This document shows, piece by piece, positions 1 to 6,926 of a stretch of DNA of 49,319 nt (position 1 is the first letter of the stretch; every line of letters starts with the position of its first letter). A model generated the notes under the pieces. The model was not told where the DNA came from. It searched no databases and saw only the letters and a program-made list of their open reading frames with translations. The position numbers and the translations under genes are program-made. The DNA comes from a virus. Location of the stretch: IMG/VR virus record IMGVR_UViG_3300046747_000644, positions 1 to 49,319 of that record; one strand, 5' to 3'.

Positions 1-82
1 GCGCAGGCGCTGTCGCAGCAGTGTCGGTACGCGGGGTGCATCAAGCGCTTCTACAGCGTCGCCGAGCACTCGGTCCTCATCG
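1..82. repeat. Terminal direct repeat, left copy
   Basis: These 82 bases are identical to 49238-49319. An HD-domain reading frame passes through the repeat without interruption when the two ends are joined. That pattern fits a circular molecule (or circularly permuted phage DNA) whose assembly overlaps itself. It could also be a true short terminal redundancy. The closed length would be about 49,237 bp. Confidence 0.9.
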
Positions 83-501
83 CCAAGGCGATCGACCGCG
101 ACCACCCCGGCCGCCCGGACCTCGTCCTCGCCGCGCTGCTCCATGACGGGGCCGAGGCGTACACCGGGGACATCACCTGGCCCATGCAGCAGGTGCTGTG
201 GAACGCAGCGCCCGCCGCCCGGGAGGCGTACAAGGCGGTCCAGACGCGTCTGGATGCGCTGATCTGTAGGCTGGTCGGCCTCGCCCCCGCCCTGCTCCAC
301 GACCCGCTCGTCCGCGAGTACGACCTGCGGATCCTGCTCGACGAGCGTGCGGTGCTGCTCGAGGGGCGCCCGGCCGCTTGGGACGTGGAGTCGATGAGCC
401 CGCTCGGGGTGACGGTCGAGGGCTGGATCCCGGGGCGGGCGTACGTCGAGTGGTCGTACGCGGTGGGGCGGGCTCGCGGCGTTCTCGCAGGAGGCCGCTG
501 A
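1..501 (+). CDS. HD-domain phosphohydrolase (3' part; 5' part at 49157-49319)
   Basis: This is the continuation of the ORF that starts at ATG 49157 and crosses the circular junction, giving a 193-aa protein. The HD signature is visible: H50 (in the AEHS motif) and H75-D76 (LLHDGAEA motif) in full-length numbering. YfbR-type HD proteins hydrolyse deoxynucleoside 5'-monophosphates. A dNMP 5'-nucleotidase role is inferred from the short length and from the neighbours ThyX-like and DUF3310, which make a nucleotide-metabolism set. Its ATG overlaps the ThyX-like stop, and its own stop overlaps the next ATG (TGATG), so it is translationally coupled on both sides. The exact substrate cannot be read from sequence. 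Confidence 0.85.
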   Translation, partial: AQALSQQCRYAGCIKRFYSVAEHSVLIAKAIDRDHPGRPDLVLAALLHDGAEAYTGDITWPMQQVLWNAAPAAREAYKAVQTRLDALICRLVGLAPALLHDPLVREYDLRILLDERAVLLEGRPAAWDVESMSPLGVTVEGWIPGRAYVEWSYAVGRARGVLAGGR

Positions 502-782
502 TGGACCACATCCGCATCCCGTTCAGCGACGAGGTCACCCACTGGTTCCTCGGGCGCCTCGACGCCGAGGCGATGGCCTCCGGCGACCCCGAGTTCGTCG
601 ACCGATCGACCCGCGGACACCGGCTCGTCGCAGACCGACTCGCACAGATCCGGGCCGAGGCCGGGTTGCCGCCGGTGGGGCGGCACGACCCGCATGGAGG
701 TCATGACGTGGGCTCGGATCCGCACGGGGTCGAGGTGTGCTGGAGCTGTAGCGCCGCGGATGCGGCTGGGGAGAACCCGTGA
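501..782 (+). CDS. Hypothetical protein, 93 aa
   Basis: ATG 501 overlaps the stop of the HD gene by one base (TGATG), and its own stop overlaps the next GTG by four bases, so this is a coupled member of the early operon. The N-terminal half is acidic and helical-looking (residues about 8-50). The C-terminal part is rich in His, Asp and Gly with a CWSC motif near the end, which could bind metal. I do not recognise a family. It is accepted as real because of start/stop coupling and high third-position GC. Confidence 0.7.
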   Translation: MDHIRIPFSDEVTHWFLGRLDAEAMASGDPEFVDRSTRGHRLVADRLAQIRAEAGLPPVGRHDPHGGHDVGSDPHGVEVCWSCSAADAAGENP

Positions 783-1036
783 CCGACATCATGCAGATCG
801 AGATCAAGTTCGGCCCGGAAGAGGTCTTCCCGGCTCGCCCCGCGGAGCTGCGCGTTCAGATCCTGTCGCAGGCCGGCGTTGCGCGTCCGCCCTCGGACGA
901 GGCCCGCCTGATCGCGAACCGCATCGCGATCGCTCAGCTCGGGGAGGGCTGCGAGGCTCGGGAGGTCGGCATGTTCCTCGAGTACCGGCGGGCCGGGAGG
1001 AGCGAGTGGAAGACGGTGGCCGGGGAGACCCCGTGA
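779..1036 (+). CDS. Hypothetical protein, 85 aa
   Basis: GTG start at 779 in a four-base GTGA overlap with the gene before, and the stop overlaps the next GTG in the same way. The protein is mixed alpha/beta by eye, without membrane segments or recognisable motifs. It belongs to the chain of small early genes between the nucleotide-metabolism genes and the Mom-like gene. Function unknown. Confidence 0.7.
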   Translation: MTDIMQIEIKFGPEEVFPARPAELRVQILSQAGVARPPSDEARLIANRIAIAQLGEGCEAREVGMFLEYRRAGRSEWKTVAGETP

Positions 1037-1554
1037 GTGGCCTCACCCCCGACGATCTCGCGCGGTTGCGGATTCCGCTCGCTCAGCTCCCCGGTCTCGA
1101 CTCCACGGGTCTGCACCTGTGGGCTGGAGAGCGGCATGTCACCTGCGTCTACGACACGGTCACGCCGTACTACCACACCGACGAGCACGCGATCGTCCTG
1201 ATCGTCGGCGGCGACGAGGACACCCGCGTCGAGCAGGCGCCGCGCGACGAGGGGTGGGCGATCGACCTGCGGGAGGGGGCCGCCGCCGACCGCGTGGCCC
1301 GGTGGCTCGCCGCCCGTCTGGACACCGAGGTCGGGTGTACGGCACCGACCTGGGCTTGCGGTAGCTCCCACGACGGTGAGCAGGGCTGGACGCTCTGGGG
1401 CTGCGGCGCCGAGTACTGGTTCTCCTGCGAGGACGAGGGCAGCGTTCTCCACGGCCTCGACCCGTTCGACGACCGGACGCTCCCGGACGGCTCGCAGTGG
1501 ATCGACCGGCTCGCGCTCGCGCTGGTCGCCCAGCACGTTGGGGGCCGGCCGTGA
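1033..1554 (+). CDS. Hypothetical protein, 173 aa
   Basis: GTG 1033 is chosen because it overlaps the previous stop (GTGA); longer readings upstream in this frame run through the two preceding genes. The protein is acidic with many Trp and Cys residues, including a cluster around residues 105-135 (CTAPTWACG, WGCGAEYWFSC). These could be structural disulphides or a metal site. No family recognised. The stop overlaps the next GTG. Confidence 0.7.
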   Translation: MSGLTPDDLARLRIPLAQLPGLDSTGLHLWAGERHVTCVYDTVTPYYHTDEHAIVLIVGGDEDTRVEQAPRDEGWAIDLREGAAADRVARWLAARLDTEVGCTAPTWACGSSHDGEQGWTLWGCGAEYWFSCEDEGSVLHGLDPFDDRTLPDGSQWIDRLALALVAQHVGGRP

Positions 1555-2000
1555 TCGCCTACTTCATGGGCGTATGGCCCGGCGAAGAGGCTGGGCACTA
1601 CTGCCGAAATCCGTTCGGTACGTGCTACCTCCGCGGTGTCCCTCGGTCGCCGTGGGGCGACGTCTGCGACCCGCTAGGCGACGGGCAGCCGCTCCGGGCC
1701 GCGTGGGGCGACCTCGACGTCGTCAGCTACCGCGACCGGGAGACACACCCGAGGGCGGTCCAGCCGGAGGGGATCGGGCGCGTCGTCGTCCGGGACGGTT
1801 GGACGCTGCTGACCTGCTGGGATCGGAGCGGGGACGCGCGCCGCAACAGCCACGCGTCGTTCGCGTTCTCGGAGGCGCTGACTCCGGAGCAGGCGTTGGC
1901 CGCCGCGCGCGAGCGGTTCCCCGGTGTGTGGGCCCGGATCGACGCGCATCTGGCGGAGCTGGGGATCGCGTTCCGGCTCGAGGAGGTGACCGGTGGCTGA
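1551..2000 (+). CDS. Hypothetical protein, 149 aa
   Basis: GTG 1551 overlaps the preceding stop by four bases. The start MIAYFMGVWPGEEAGHY is followed by an alpha/beta protein rich in Trp, with no signal peptide or membrane helix. Residues about 108-148 look helical (AEAL/PEQALAAARERFP type). No family recognised. It ends eight bases inside the next gene. Confidence 0.65.
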   Translation: MIAYFMGVWPGEEAGHYCRNPFGTCYLRGVPRSPWGDVCDPLGDGQPLRAAWGDLDVVSYRDRETHPRAVQPEGIGRVVVRDGWTLLTCWDRSGDARRNSHASFAFSEALTPEQALAAARERFPGVWARIDAHLAELGIAFRLEEVTGG

Positions 2001-2391
2001 GATCGTCGCGGTGCTCGTCGTGCCCGTCGCCGGAGACCCCGGCGGGCTGCTCGCCTCGGGCCGCTTCCCCTGCTGGCCTCCGATGGCCTCGCCCCACCAG
2101 ACCCCGATCGGGACGACCTGGACAGCGACGGTCACGGTGGCTCCGGTCCACGCAGCTCTGGTGCTCTGGTGGGACGGCGCCCTGGTCCCGGAGGGGTGGG
2201 ATCGGGCGCGGCGTGTCTACTACAAGTTCGGCTACTCGCAGATCACCGAGGTCATCAAACGCGGGCCCGGAACCAACCCGCCCTTGCCCTTCGTCGAGGA
2301 GGTCGCAGGCGCGCTCGTTGATGTGCGCCTTGCCTCCCGCGTCATCCGCCTCGCCCGCGTCGACGGCCGGCTGGTCGAGGTGACCCCGTGA
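1993..2391 (+). CDS. Hypothetical protein, 132 aa
   Basis: GTG 1993 lies inside the last codons of the preceding gene and has a GGAGG sequence just upstream, which decides the start. The protein begins with a hydrophobic beta-like stretch (IVAVLVVPV), probably a core strand rather than a signal peptide, and has two Trp-rich segments. No family recognised. The stop overlaps the next GTG (GTGA). Confidence 0.65.
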   Translation: MAEIVAVLVVPVAGDPGGLLASGRFPCWPPMASPHQTPIGTTWTATVTVAPVHAALVLWWDGALVPEGWDRARRVYYKFGYSQITEVIKRGPGTNPPLPFVEEVAGALVDVRLASRVIRLARVDGRLVEVTP

Positions 2392-2999
2392 CCCGCATCG
2401 ACGAGATCCGGGCCCGGCTCGACCGTCTCGCGACGGCGCGCCAGCACGAGCCGTCGGACGTCGACGACCTCGTGGAGGACGTGCAGTACCTGCTCGCGTC
2501 GCCGGCGGACCTCCTGCGCGCCGATCCCATCCTCGCGGCCCGCGTCCTGGACCAGCACCGGCTCGCCGTCCGATCCGGCCACCGCGTCCGCGTCGCGGCG
2601 CCCTTCGGGGCGGTCCTCGGCGGGATCTACCCGCTGCCCGACGGCTGGGCGTGGTGGGTCCACTGGCGCGCGGCGGAGGGCGACCAGCCCCGCGGTGCCG
2701 CTCCCCGGGAGCAGGACGCATGGTCGCTGCTGGTGGCGGCGTTGGAGTGTCGGGAGTGGACGGTGGTCGACCCCGGCGCGCCGCTCGCCGAGCACGAGCA
2801 GCACCTGGTGGACTCGCTCCTTAAGCCCGAGGTGCGGCTCTCTCTCCAGCAGCAGATCGACGTCCTGACCGCCGAGCTGCAGGCGGCGCGGGCCTCCAGC
2901 GCCGAGTGGGAGGAGTCTGCGGCGATGGCCTGCGAGGCGCCTCCAGCCGGGTGCGTGTGCCCCGGGTGCTCGCTCGCGCGTGAGCGGGGGACGCCATGA
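2388..2999 (+). CDS. Hypothetical protein, 203 aa, with C-terminal Cys motif
   Basis: GTG 2388 overlaps the previous stop. The N-terminus is helical and charged (TRIDEIRARLDRLATARQ). The middle contains a Trp-rich segment (residues about 85-95). The C-terminal third is a likely coiled coil (about 145-180) ending in CEAPPAGCVCPGCS, a CxxxxxxCxCxxC arrangement that may bind zinc. Function unknown. Coupled to the next gene by an ATGA overlap. Confidence 0.65.
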   Translation: MTRIDEIRARLDRLATARQHEPSDVDDLVEDVQYLLASPADLLRADPILAARVLDQHRLAVRSGHRVRVAAPFGAVLGGIYPLPDGWAWWVHWRAAEGDQPRGAAPREQDAWSLLVAALECREWTVVDPGAPLAEHEQHLVDSLLKPEVRLSLQQQIDVLTAELQAARASSAEWEESAAMACEAPPAGCVCPGCSLARERGTP

Positions 3000-3199
3000 G
3001 CGCCCTCCCCGACTTCCTTCCCCTCGACCCGCTCGAGGAGGCCCGGTGGGAGCTCCAGGAGGCGACGGCCCGCCTGCACCAGGCGCGGGTGGTGCGCGCT
3101 CAGGCCGTGCTCGACGCCGAGCGCGCGGAACTCGAGCACGAGGAGGCGCTGACGGCGTGGGGACGGATCCGGGACGGGCGTTCGGGGAGGGGGACGTGA
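2996..3199 (+). CDS. Small coiled-coil protein, 67 aa
   Basis: ATG 2996 overlaps the preceding stop (ATGA). From residue 11 on the protein is almost entirely helical with Ala/Glu/Arg repeats (EEARWELQEATARLHQ), as expected for a coiled coil. Its stop overlaps the GTG of the Mom-like gene, so it is translated immediately before it. A partner role is possible from position but not shown. Phage mom operons can carry a small translation regulator (Com in Mu), but this protein lacks Com's zinc-finger cysteines. Confidence 0.6.
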   Translation: MSALPDFLPLDPLEEARWELQEATARLHQARVVRAQAVLDAERAELEHEEALTAWGRIRDGRSGRGT

Positions 3200-3987
3200 G
3201 GCCCGACCTGTGCCAACGCTGGCGCGTCGGTCGCGAGAGCTACCGGCCAGCGCGGGAGCCGATCGATCCGGCCCGGTTCGCGGTCGACGAGGTCACCGAG
3301 AAGGTCGCCAAGGCGTTCGTCGTCGAGCACCACTACTCGGGCAGCTACCCCGCAGCGCGCGTCCGCGTCGGCCTGTTCCGGGGCTGTGACCTCGTCGGGG
3401 TGGCGGTGTTCGCCGAGCCCGCGCAGCGCGCGACGATCCCCAGGTACGCCCCGGGCGCCAGCGACGGGGTCGTCTTGGCCCGCTTCGTCCTCCTGGACGA
3501 GGTCGAGGCCAACGCCGAGACGTGGTTCCTGGCGCGAGCGTTCCGCGGCCTGGGCGGGCTCGACGCCGTCGTCAGCTACTCCGACCCCGTCCGCCGCACG
3601 GCCTCGGACGGTCGCGTGGTGCTGCCCGGGCACGTCGGCACGATCTACCAGGCCTTCAACGGCCGGTACCTCGGTCGCTCCCGCGCTGAGCTCCTCCACC
3701 TCGGCCCCGACGGTCGCGTCGTCTCGCGGAGGGGGCTCTCGAAGCTCCGGAACGACGAGCGCGGAGCCGACGGCGTCTACCGCGCGCTGCTGGCGCTCGG
3801 CGCGCCGGCGCGCCGGCCGCTCGAGGACGGCCCCGCGTACGTCGCCCGGGCGCTCGCTGAGGGGCCGTTCCGTCGGCTGAGGCACCCGGGCAACCACGTG
3901 TACGCGTGGCCGCTGCGGCGCGGCGTCGTGATCGCCCCGAGCGCGGGCTCGTACCCGAAGCACGACCTGTTCGGGAGCCCCGCATGA
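3196..3987 (+). CDS. Mom-like DNA adenine modification protein (GNAT-fold), 263 aa
   Basis: GTG 3196 overlaps the previous stop; upstream sequence in the same frame belongs to another gene. The core resembles phage Mu Mom-family proteins: HHYSGSYP (residues 45-52) followed by a strand describing a self-product (VGLFRG..LVGVAVF), then RFVLLDEVEANAETWFL, VSYSDP (126-131) and GHVGTIYQAFNGRYLGRS (145-162). Mom proteins have an acetyltransferase-like fold and convert adenine in phage DNA to N6-carbamoylmethyladenine, which blocks many restriction enzymes. The protein is a little longer than Mu Mom, with an extra C-terminal domain (about 190-263). Neighbours are small unknown genes. A Dam-like gene is present at 39924-41159; Mu mom transcription depends on Dam methylation, but such a link here is only inference. 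Enzyme chemistry is inferred. Confidence 0.72.
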   Translation: MRPDLCQRWRVGRESYRPAREPIDPARFAVDEVTEKVAKAFVVEHHYSGSYPAARVRVGLFRGCDLVGVAVFAEPAQRATIPRYAPGASDGVVLARFVLLDEVEANAETWFLARAFRGLGGLDAVVSYSDPVRRTASDGRVVLPGHVGTIYQAFNGRYLGRSRAELLHLGPDGRVVSRRGLSKLRNDERGADGVYRALLALGAPARRPLEDGPAYVARALAEGPFRRLRHPGNHVYAWPLRRGVVIAPSAGSYPKHDLFGSPA

Positions 3988-4121
3988 TCCCCCTGCAAGG
4001 CGTCATCCTCTTCCTCGCTCCCCTCGACGACCACGCCGAGGTCGCGCGCGGGTGGTCCGTGCAGCGGGCCGACGCGTGGGCCAAGCGGCAGGGCTGGGCG
4101 CTGGTCGGGGAGTACCCATGA
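3984..4121 (+). CDS. Small hypothetical protein, 45 aa
   Basis: ATG 3984 overlaps the stop of the Mom-like gene (ATGA) and its own stop overlaps the next ATG. The N-terminus is a hydrophobic stretch (IPLQGVILFLAPL), too short for a confident membrane helix. The tail AKRQGWALVGEYP resembles segments in the next gene (RDQGWALIEDTP), suggesting a shared small motif. Function unknown. Confidence 0.55.
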   Translation: MIPLQGVILFLAPLDDHAEVARGWSVQRADAWAKRQGWALVGEYP

Positions 4122-4702
4122 TCCCGCCCCGCACCCGCGAAGAGATCCTGGCCGTCTTCGCGGACCTCGCGGAGGAGGATCCGACGGTGCTGCGAGACCT
4201 GCTCCTGCGGGTCGCGCGGTGGGAGCGGCAGCCGCCCGCCACCCGCGTGGCGGGGCCGTGGCACCAGACGGACAGCGGAGCCTGGGTTCGGATGAGCGTG
4301 CAGATCGGCGTTTCGACTCGGCTCGTCTCGATCGTGCGTCCGTTCCCCGAAGCGTCCCCGGAAGGCTGGGCCGTGACAGCCAACAGCACGGTGCTCAGTC
4401 GTACTCGCGAAACCGCCGAGGAGGGCCGAGCCGCCGCGGACGCTCTGTGCCGCGATCAGGGCTGGGCGCTGATCGAGGACACACCGCCCGCCGTGGAGGA
4501 GCCCACCGGCTGCACCCACTTCGAGGGACAGCCCTGCGCCGCCTGGACCCTCGAGGGCGCCTGTCGGCACGTCGACCGGGCGCACTGGCGGGCCGAGCCC
4601 GCTCTGCCCTCCGCCCCCATCTGCACCTGCACCGGCCCCGCCCGCGACGCACACGACCCGCAGTGCCCGGTCCGGATCGCCCACCCCAGGAGGACGCCAT
4701 GA
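4118..4702 (+). CDS. Hypothetical protein with C-terminal Cys/His cluster, 194 aa
   Basis: ATG 4118 overlaps the previous stop. Residues about 1-35 are helical (REEILAVFADLAEEDPTVLRDLL). The middle carries the motif DALCRDQGWALIEDTP, echoing the preceding small protein. The last 65 residues hold a Cys/His-rich region (CTHFEGQPC, ACRHVDRAHW, CTCTGPARDAHDPQC) that looks like a zinc-binding module. No family recognised. Coupled to the next gene by ATGA. Confidence 0.65.
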   Translation: MIPPRTREEILAVFADLAEEDPTVLRDLLLRVARWERQPPATRVAGPWHQTDSGAWVRMSVQIGVSTRLVSIVRPFPEASPEGWAVTANSTVLSRTRETAEEGRAAADALCRDQGWALIEDTPPAVEEPTGCTHFEGQPCAAWTLEGACRHVDRAHWRAEPALPSAPICTCTGPARDAHDPQCPVRIAHPRRTP

Positions 4703-5196
4703 CCCGCGCCGGCCGAGCCACCGTGCTGCTCGAATCCGACCCGTGGGACCGGGAGCAGGTCGAGCCCACGTACACCGCCCTCCGTCGCTGGACCTGGGAG
4801 CGGTTCAAGCGCCAGCCGGACGGACCGCCTCACCTGCGAGTCCTGCGCGACTGGCTGATCGAACAGGGGTGCGAGATCCCGGCGCTCGACCTCGCCTGCA
4901 TCGTCCGTGTGCTCCACCGTGAGCGGGTGCGGCCGAGCAAGCCCCGGAAGCTGCGGATGCCGGAGGATCCGCGCAGGCACCCCGTCTCGCCGTACGCAGG
5001 TCGTGGCTGGGCGTACAGCGATGGCCTCGATCAGATCGCCGCGTGCGGGGAGCGCTACCGGTTCCGGCTCTCCGAGGGCGACGTCGAGGGTGCCAAGGAG
5101 ATTCGCGCCTGGCGAACGATCTGGGTGCGGCGGGCATTGCATGCTCGCCGCCAGCGACGCGAATCCTGGCTGAACGAACTGGCGGTGCCGACATGA
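4699..5196 (+). CDS. Hypothetical basic protein, 165 aa
   Basis: ATG 4699 overlaps the previous stop; the upstream continuation of this frame is in another gene. The protein is basic, Arg/Trp-rich and mostly helical, with no membrane segment. The region RVLHRERVRPSKPRKLRMP (about residues 73-92) is strongly basic, compatible with nucleic-acid binding, but no HTH is clear. Function unknown. Confidence 0.6.
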   Translation: MTRAGRATVLLESDPWDREQVEPTYTALRRWTWERFKRQPDGPPHLRVLRDWLIEQGCEIPALDLACIVRVLHRERVRPSKPRKLRMPEDPRRHPVSPYAGRGWAYSDGLDQIAACGERYRFRLSEGDVEGAKEIRAWRTIWVRRALHARRQRRESWLNELAVPT

Positions 5197-5408
5197 TCGA
5201 CGCCCCCTCCAAGCAAGAGGCCCGCCGCCTCTGCGTGCTGCGCTGGGGCTGGGGCCGCTGGCTCCTGGAGCCCGCCCCCTACGGGCCCGGCGGCGAGATC
5301 CCGGACGAGCTCGACGAGGAGTCCGTGGCGAGGGGCCAGGCCCGGCACGAGGCGGTGACGAGGTGGGTGCGCGAGGGCGGGGATCTGCCGTGGGAGGAGT
5401 CGACGTGA
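5193..5408 (+). CDS. Small hypothetical protein, 71 aa
   Basis: ATG 5193 overlaps the preceding stop (ATGA), and the stop overlaps GTG 5405. The protein is Trp-rich (LRWGWGRWLLEP) with an acidic C-terminal half. No motif recognised. It sits two genes upstream of the integrase. Confidence 0.6.
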   Translation: MIDAPSKQEARRLCVLRWGWGRWLLEPAPYGPGGEIPDELDEESVARGQARHEAVTRWVREGGDLPWEEST

Positions 5409-5881
5409 CCCGCGACGACCAACTCGTCTACGCGGCGCGGCTCTCGGTGCGGGCGAACCTCTACGCGTCGCCAGAGACCCACGTCTCGGTCGAGGACGTC
5501 GCCTTCGCGCTCGGGCGCGACACCGACGAGGTGAGGCGATCCCGTCCCGCCTCGGCACGGCAACCTCGCGGCGGGCGTGCGATCGTGGCACCCTTCCGAG
5601 ACTGGCTGGAGGCGCTGGGCTATGGGCCGATCGAAGGTGGATCCGGACCGGGTCGTGATCGGGGATCTCTCGGCGATCCCCATGCGCGAGCGTGGGACGA
5701 CCCCGGAGGGGCGCCGGTACTGGCGGATCCGGGTGAAGGCCGGGAAGTCCGGCAAGACGCTGGCGACGGGCTGGTGGACGAGGGAGGAGGCGGAGGCAGC
5801 GGTCGAGGCCGCCCGCAGGACACCGAGACCCTCCGCGCCGTCCGGCCGCGCGGCCGCGGGAACCGTGGCCGATCTCCTTGA
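5405..5881 (+). CDS. HTH-like protein upstream of integrase; possible excisionase (tail overlaps integrase)
   Basis: GTG 5405 overlaps the previous stop. Residues about 5-45 (LVYAARLSVRANLYASPETHVSVEDVAFALGR) look like a helix-turn-helix. Being the gene directly before int, it is a candidate recombination directionality factor. Third-position GC is high up to about base 5635 and then collapses in this frame, just where the integrase frame starts, so the last 80 or so residues are probably not selected protein sequence. A one-base shift into the remaining frame would end the protein at 5658. This could be a natural overlap, a recent frameshift or a sequence error. Confidence 0.5.
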   Translation: MTRDDQLVYAARLSVRANLYASPETHVSVEDVAFALGRDTDEVRRSRPASARQPRGGRAIVAPFRDWLEALGYGPIEGGSGPGRDRGSLGDPHARAWDDPGGAPVLADPGEGREVRQDAGDGLVDEGGGGGSGRGRPQDTETLRAVRPRGRGNRGRSP

Positions 5882-6809
5882 TCGCTGGTCGAAGGTGCAG
5901 GTGCTGAGGCTCGAGGCCGGCGAGATCGCGCCCCGCACCCTCGGGAACTACCAGCGGACCGCCGGGCATTGGCTCTCGGCGTTGGGCGACGTCCGGGTCG
6001 AGCACCTGACGCGCGAGCTCGCCGAAGACACGATCCGCGGCTGGCGAACGGGAGAGACCGCGATCGCACCCAGAACCGCCGCGCTTGCCGCCGACGTGCT
6101 CGCCGCGGTCGTGGCCTGGGGCCACCCGCGAGGGCTCTGCCCGAACGTGGAGCTGGGCAACCTGCTCTCCGCCCAGGTCGACCCCGAAGAGCACGTCAAC
6201 TGCGAGTACACCCCGACGCGCACCGAGGTCGACGCGGTCCTGGCCGAGATGGACGCGGGTCGCGACCGGGTCCTCGTGGAGCTCTTGGCGCTGACCGGCG
6301 CCCGGATCGGCGAGGCGGTGGCGCTCCGGGTGGGCTCCTGGGATCCGGCGCGCGGCGAGCTTGCGATCAGCGGGCGCGACCGCAGCCGGGGCCGGCGCGG
6401 GAAGGTCCGCACGCGGCTGTGGCCGGTGTTCGGCCGACTCGGCGAGCTGCTCGAGGAGCTCACGGCCGATCGGGCCCCCGACGAGGTGCTCGTCCAGAAC
6501 CTGCCGGTCGAGGTGCCGAAGCAGGTCGCGGCGGCGATCGGCTACGCCGCCGAAACCCTCGACCAACCCAGGTTCACTGCGCACGGGATCCGGCGCATGG
6601 TGACGATGGAGCTGCTCGAGACCGCGAACGGCAACGCGAAGGCCGTTTCCCGGCTGACCGGACACTCGGTCGCGATCCTGCTCCGGGACTACATTCGCCC
6701 TACGGACGACCACCTCCGTTCGATCGTCCAGCGGTCGACCCGCCGGAAGGTCCCGCTTCGGATGGTTGCGGCACGGAACAGCGGCACAGGGGCCGAGGAG
6801 GAGGACTAG
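5622..6809 (+). CDS. int: Tyrosine-recombinase integrase, 395 aa
   Basis: The protein has the full tyrosine-recombinase catalytic set: R228 (TGARIGEAVAL), H321-x-x-R324 (HGIRR), H348 (LTGHS) and nucleophile Y357 (RDYIRP). The N-terminal arm-binding domain is about residues 20-75 (RRYWRIRVKAGKSGKT), and the core-binding SAM-like domain about 85-190. ATG 5622 is chosen over GTG 5577 because GGAGG lies nine bases upstream and coding bias begins there. It integrates the phage circle into the host chromosome at att sites. It is the last gene of the long early operon and is followed by lower-GC DNA, where attP would be expected. Length is usual for the family. Confidence 0.93.
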   Translation: MGRSKVDPDRVVIGDLSAIPMRERGTTPEGRRYWRIRVKAGKSGKTLATGWWTREEAEAAVEAARRTPRPSAPSGRAAAGTVADLLDRWSKVQVLRLEAGEIAPRTLGNYQRTAGHWLSALGDVRVEHLTRELAEDTIRGWRTGETAIAPRTAALAADVLAAVVAWGHPRGLCPNVELGNLLSAQVDPEEHVNCEYTPTRTEVDAVLAEMDAGRDRVLVELLALTGARIGEAVALRVGSWDPARGELAISGRDRSRGRRGKVRTRLWPVFGRLGELLEELTADRAPDEVLVQNLPVEVPKQVAAAIGYAAETLDQPRFTAHGIRRMVTMELLETANGNAKAVSRLTGHSVAILLRDYIRPTDDHLRSIVQRSTRRKVPLRMVAARNSGTGAEEED

Positions 6810-6926
6810 ATGCGGATCCGTTTCTTCGCTCAACAAGTACGGATTGATGGAAAATCGGCGTTAGACAATGGTTCGTCGGTTCGTGCCGCTTCCGAATCCC
6901 TCTGTGCCGCGGAACGTTCCGGCACT
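6810..6926. other. Lower-GC intergenic segment after int: attP candidate
   Basis: This 117-bp stretch between int and the next gene is clearly less GC-rich than its surroundings and has poor coding bias, although a frame is open through it. It contains TCCGAATCCCTCTGTGCC (6891-6908), which loosely resembles the T-arm and acceptor end of a tRNA, a common att core, and the 10-bp palindrome GGAACGTTCC (6911-6920). attP typically lies beside int. The core sequence is a guess. Confidence 0.4.

Noticed and set aside
5055-6836. 593-codon minus-strand open frame opposite the integrase
   Set aside because: Composition is shadow-like, and the plus strand here encodes a clear integrase and coupled genes.
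6890-6910. tRNA-like stretch considered as a tRNA gene
   Set aside because: Only a loose T-arm/acceptor resemblance with an extra base in the loop; no anticodon or D arm. At most an att core.
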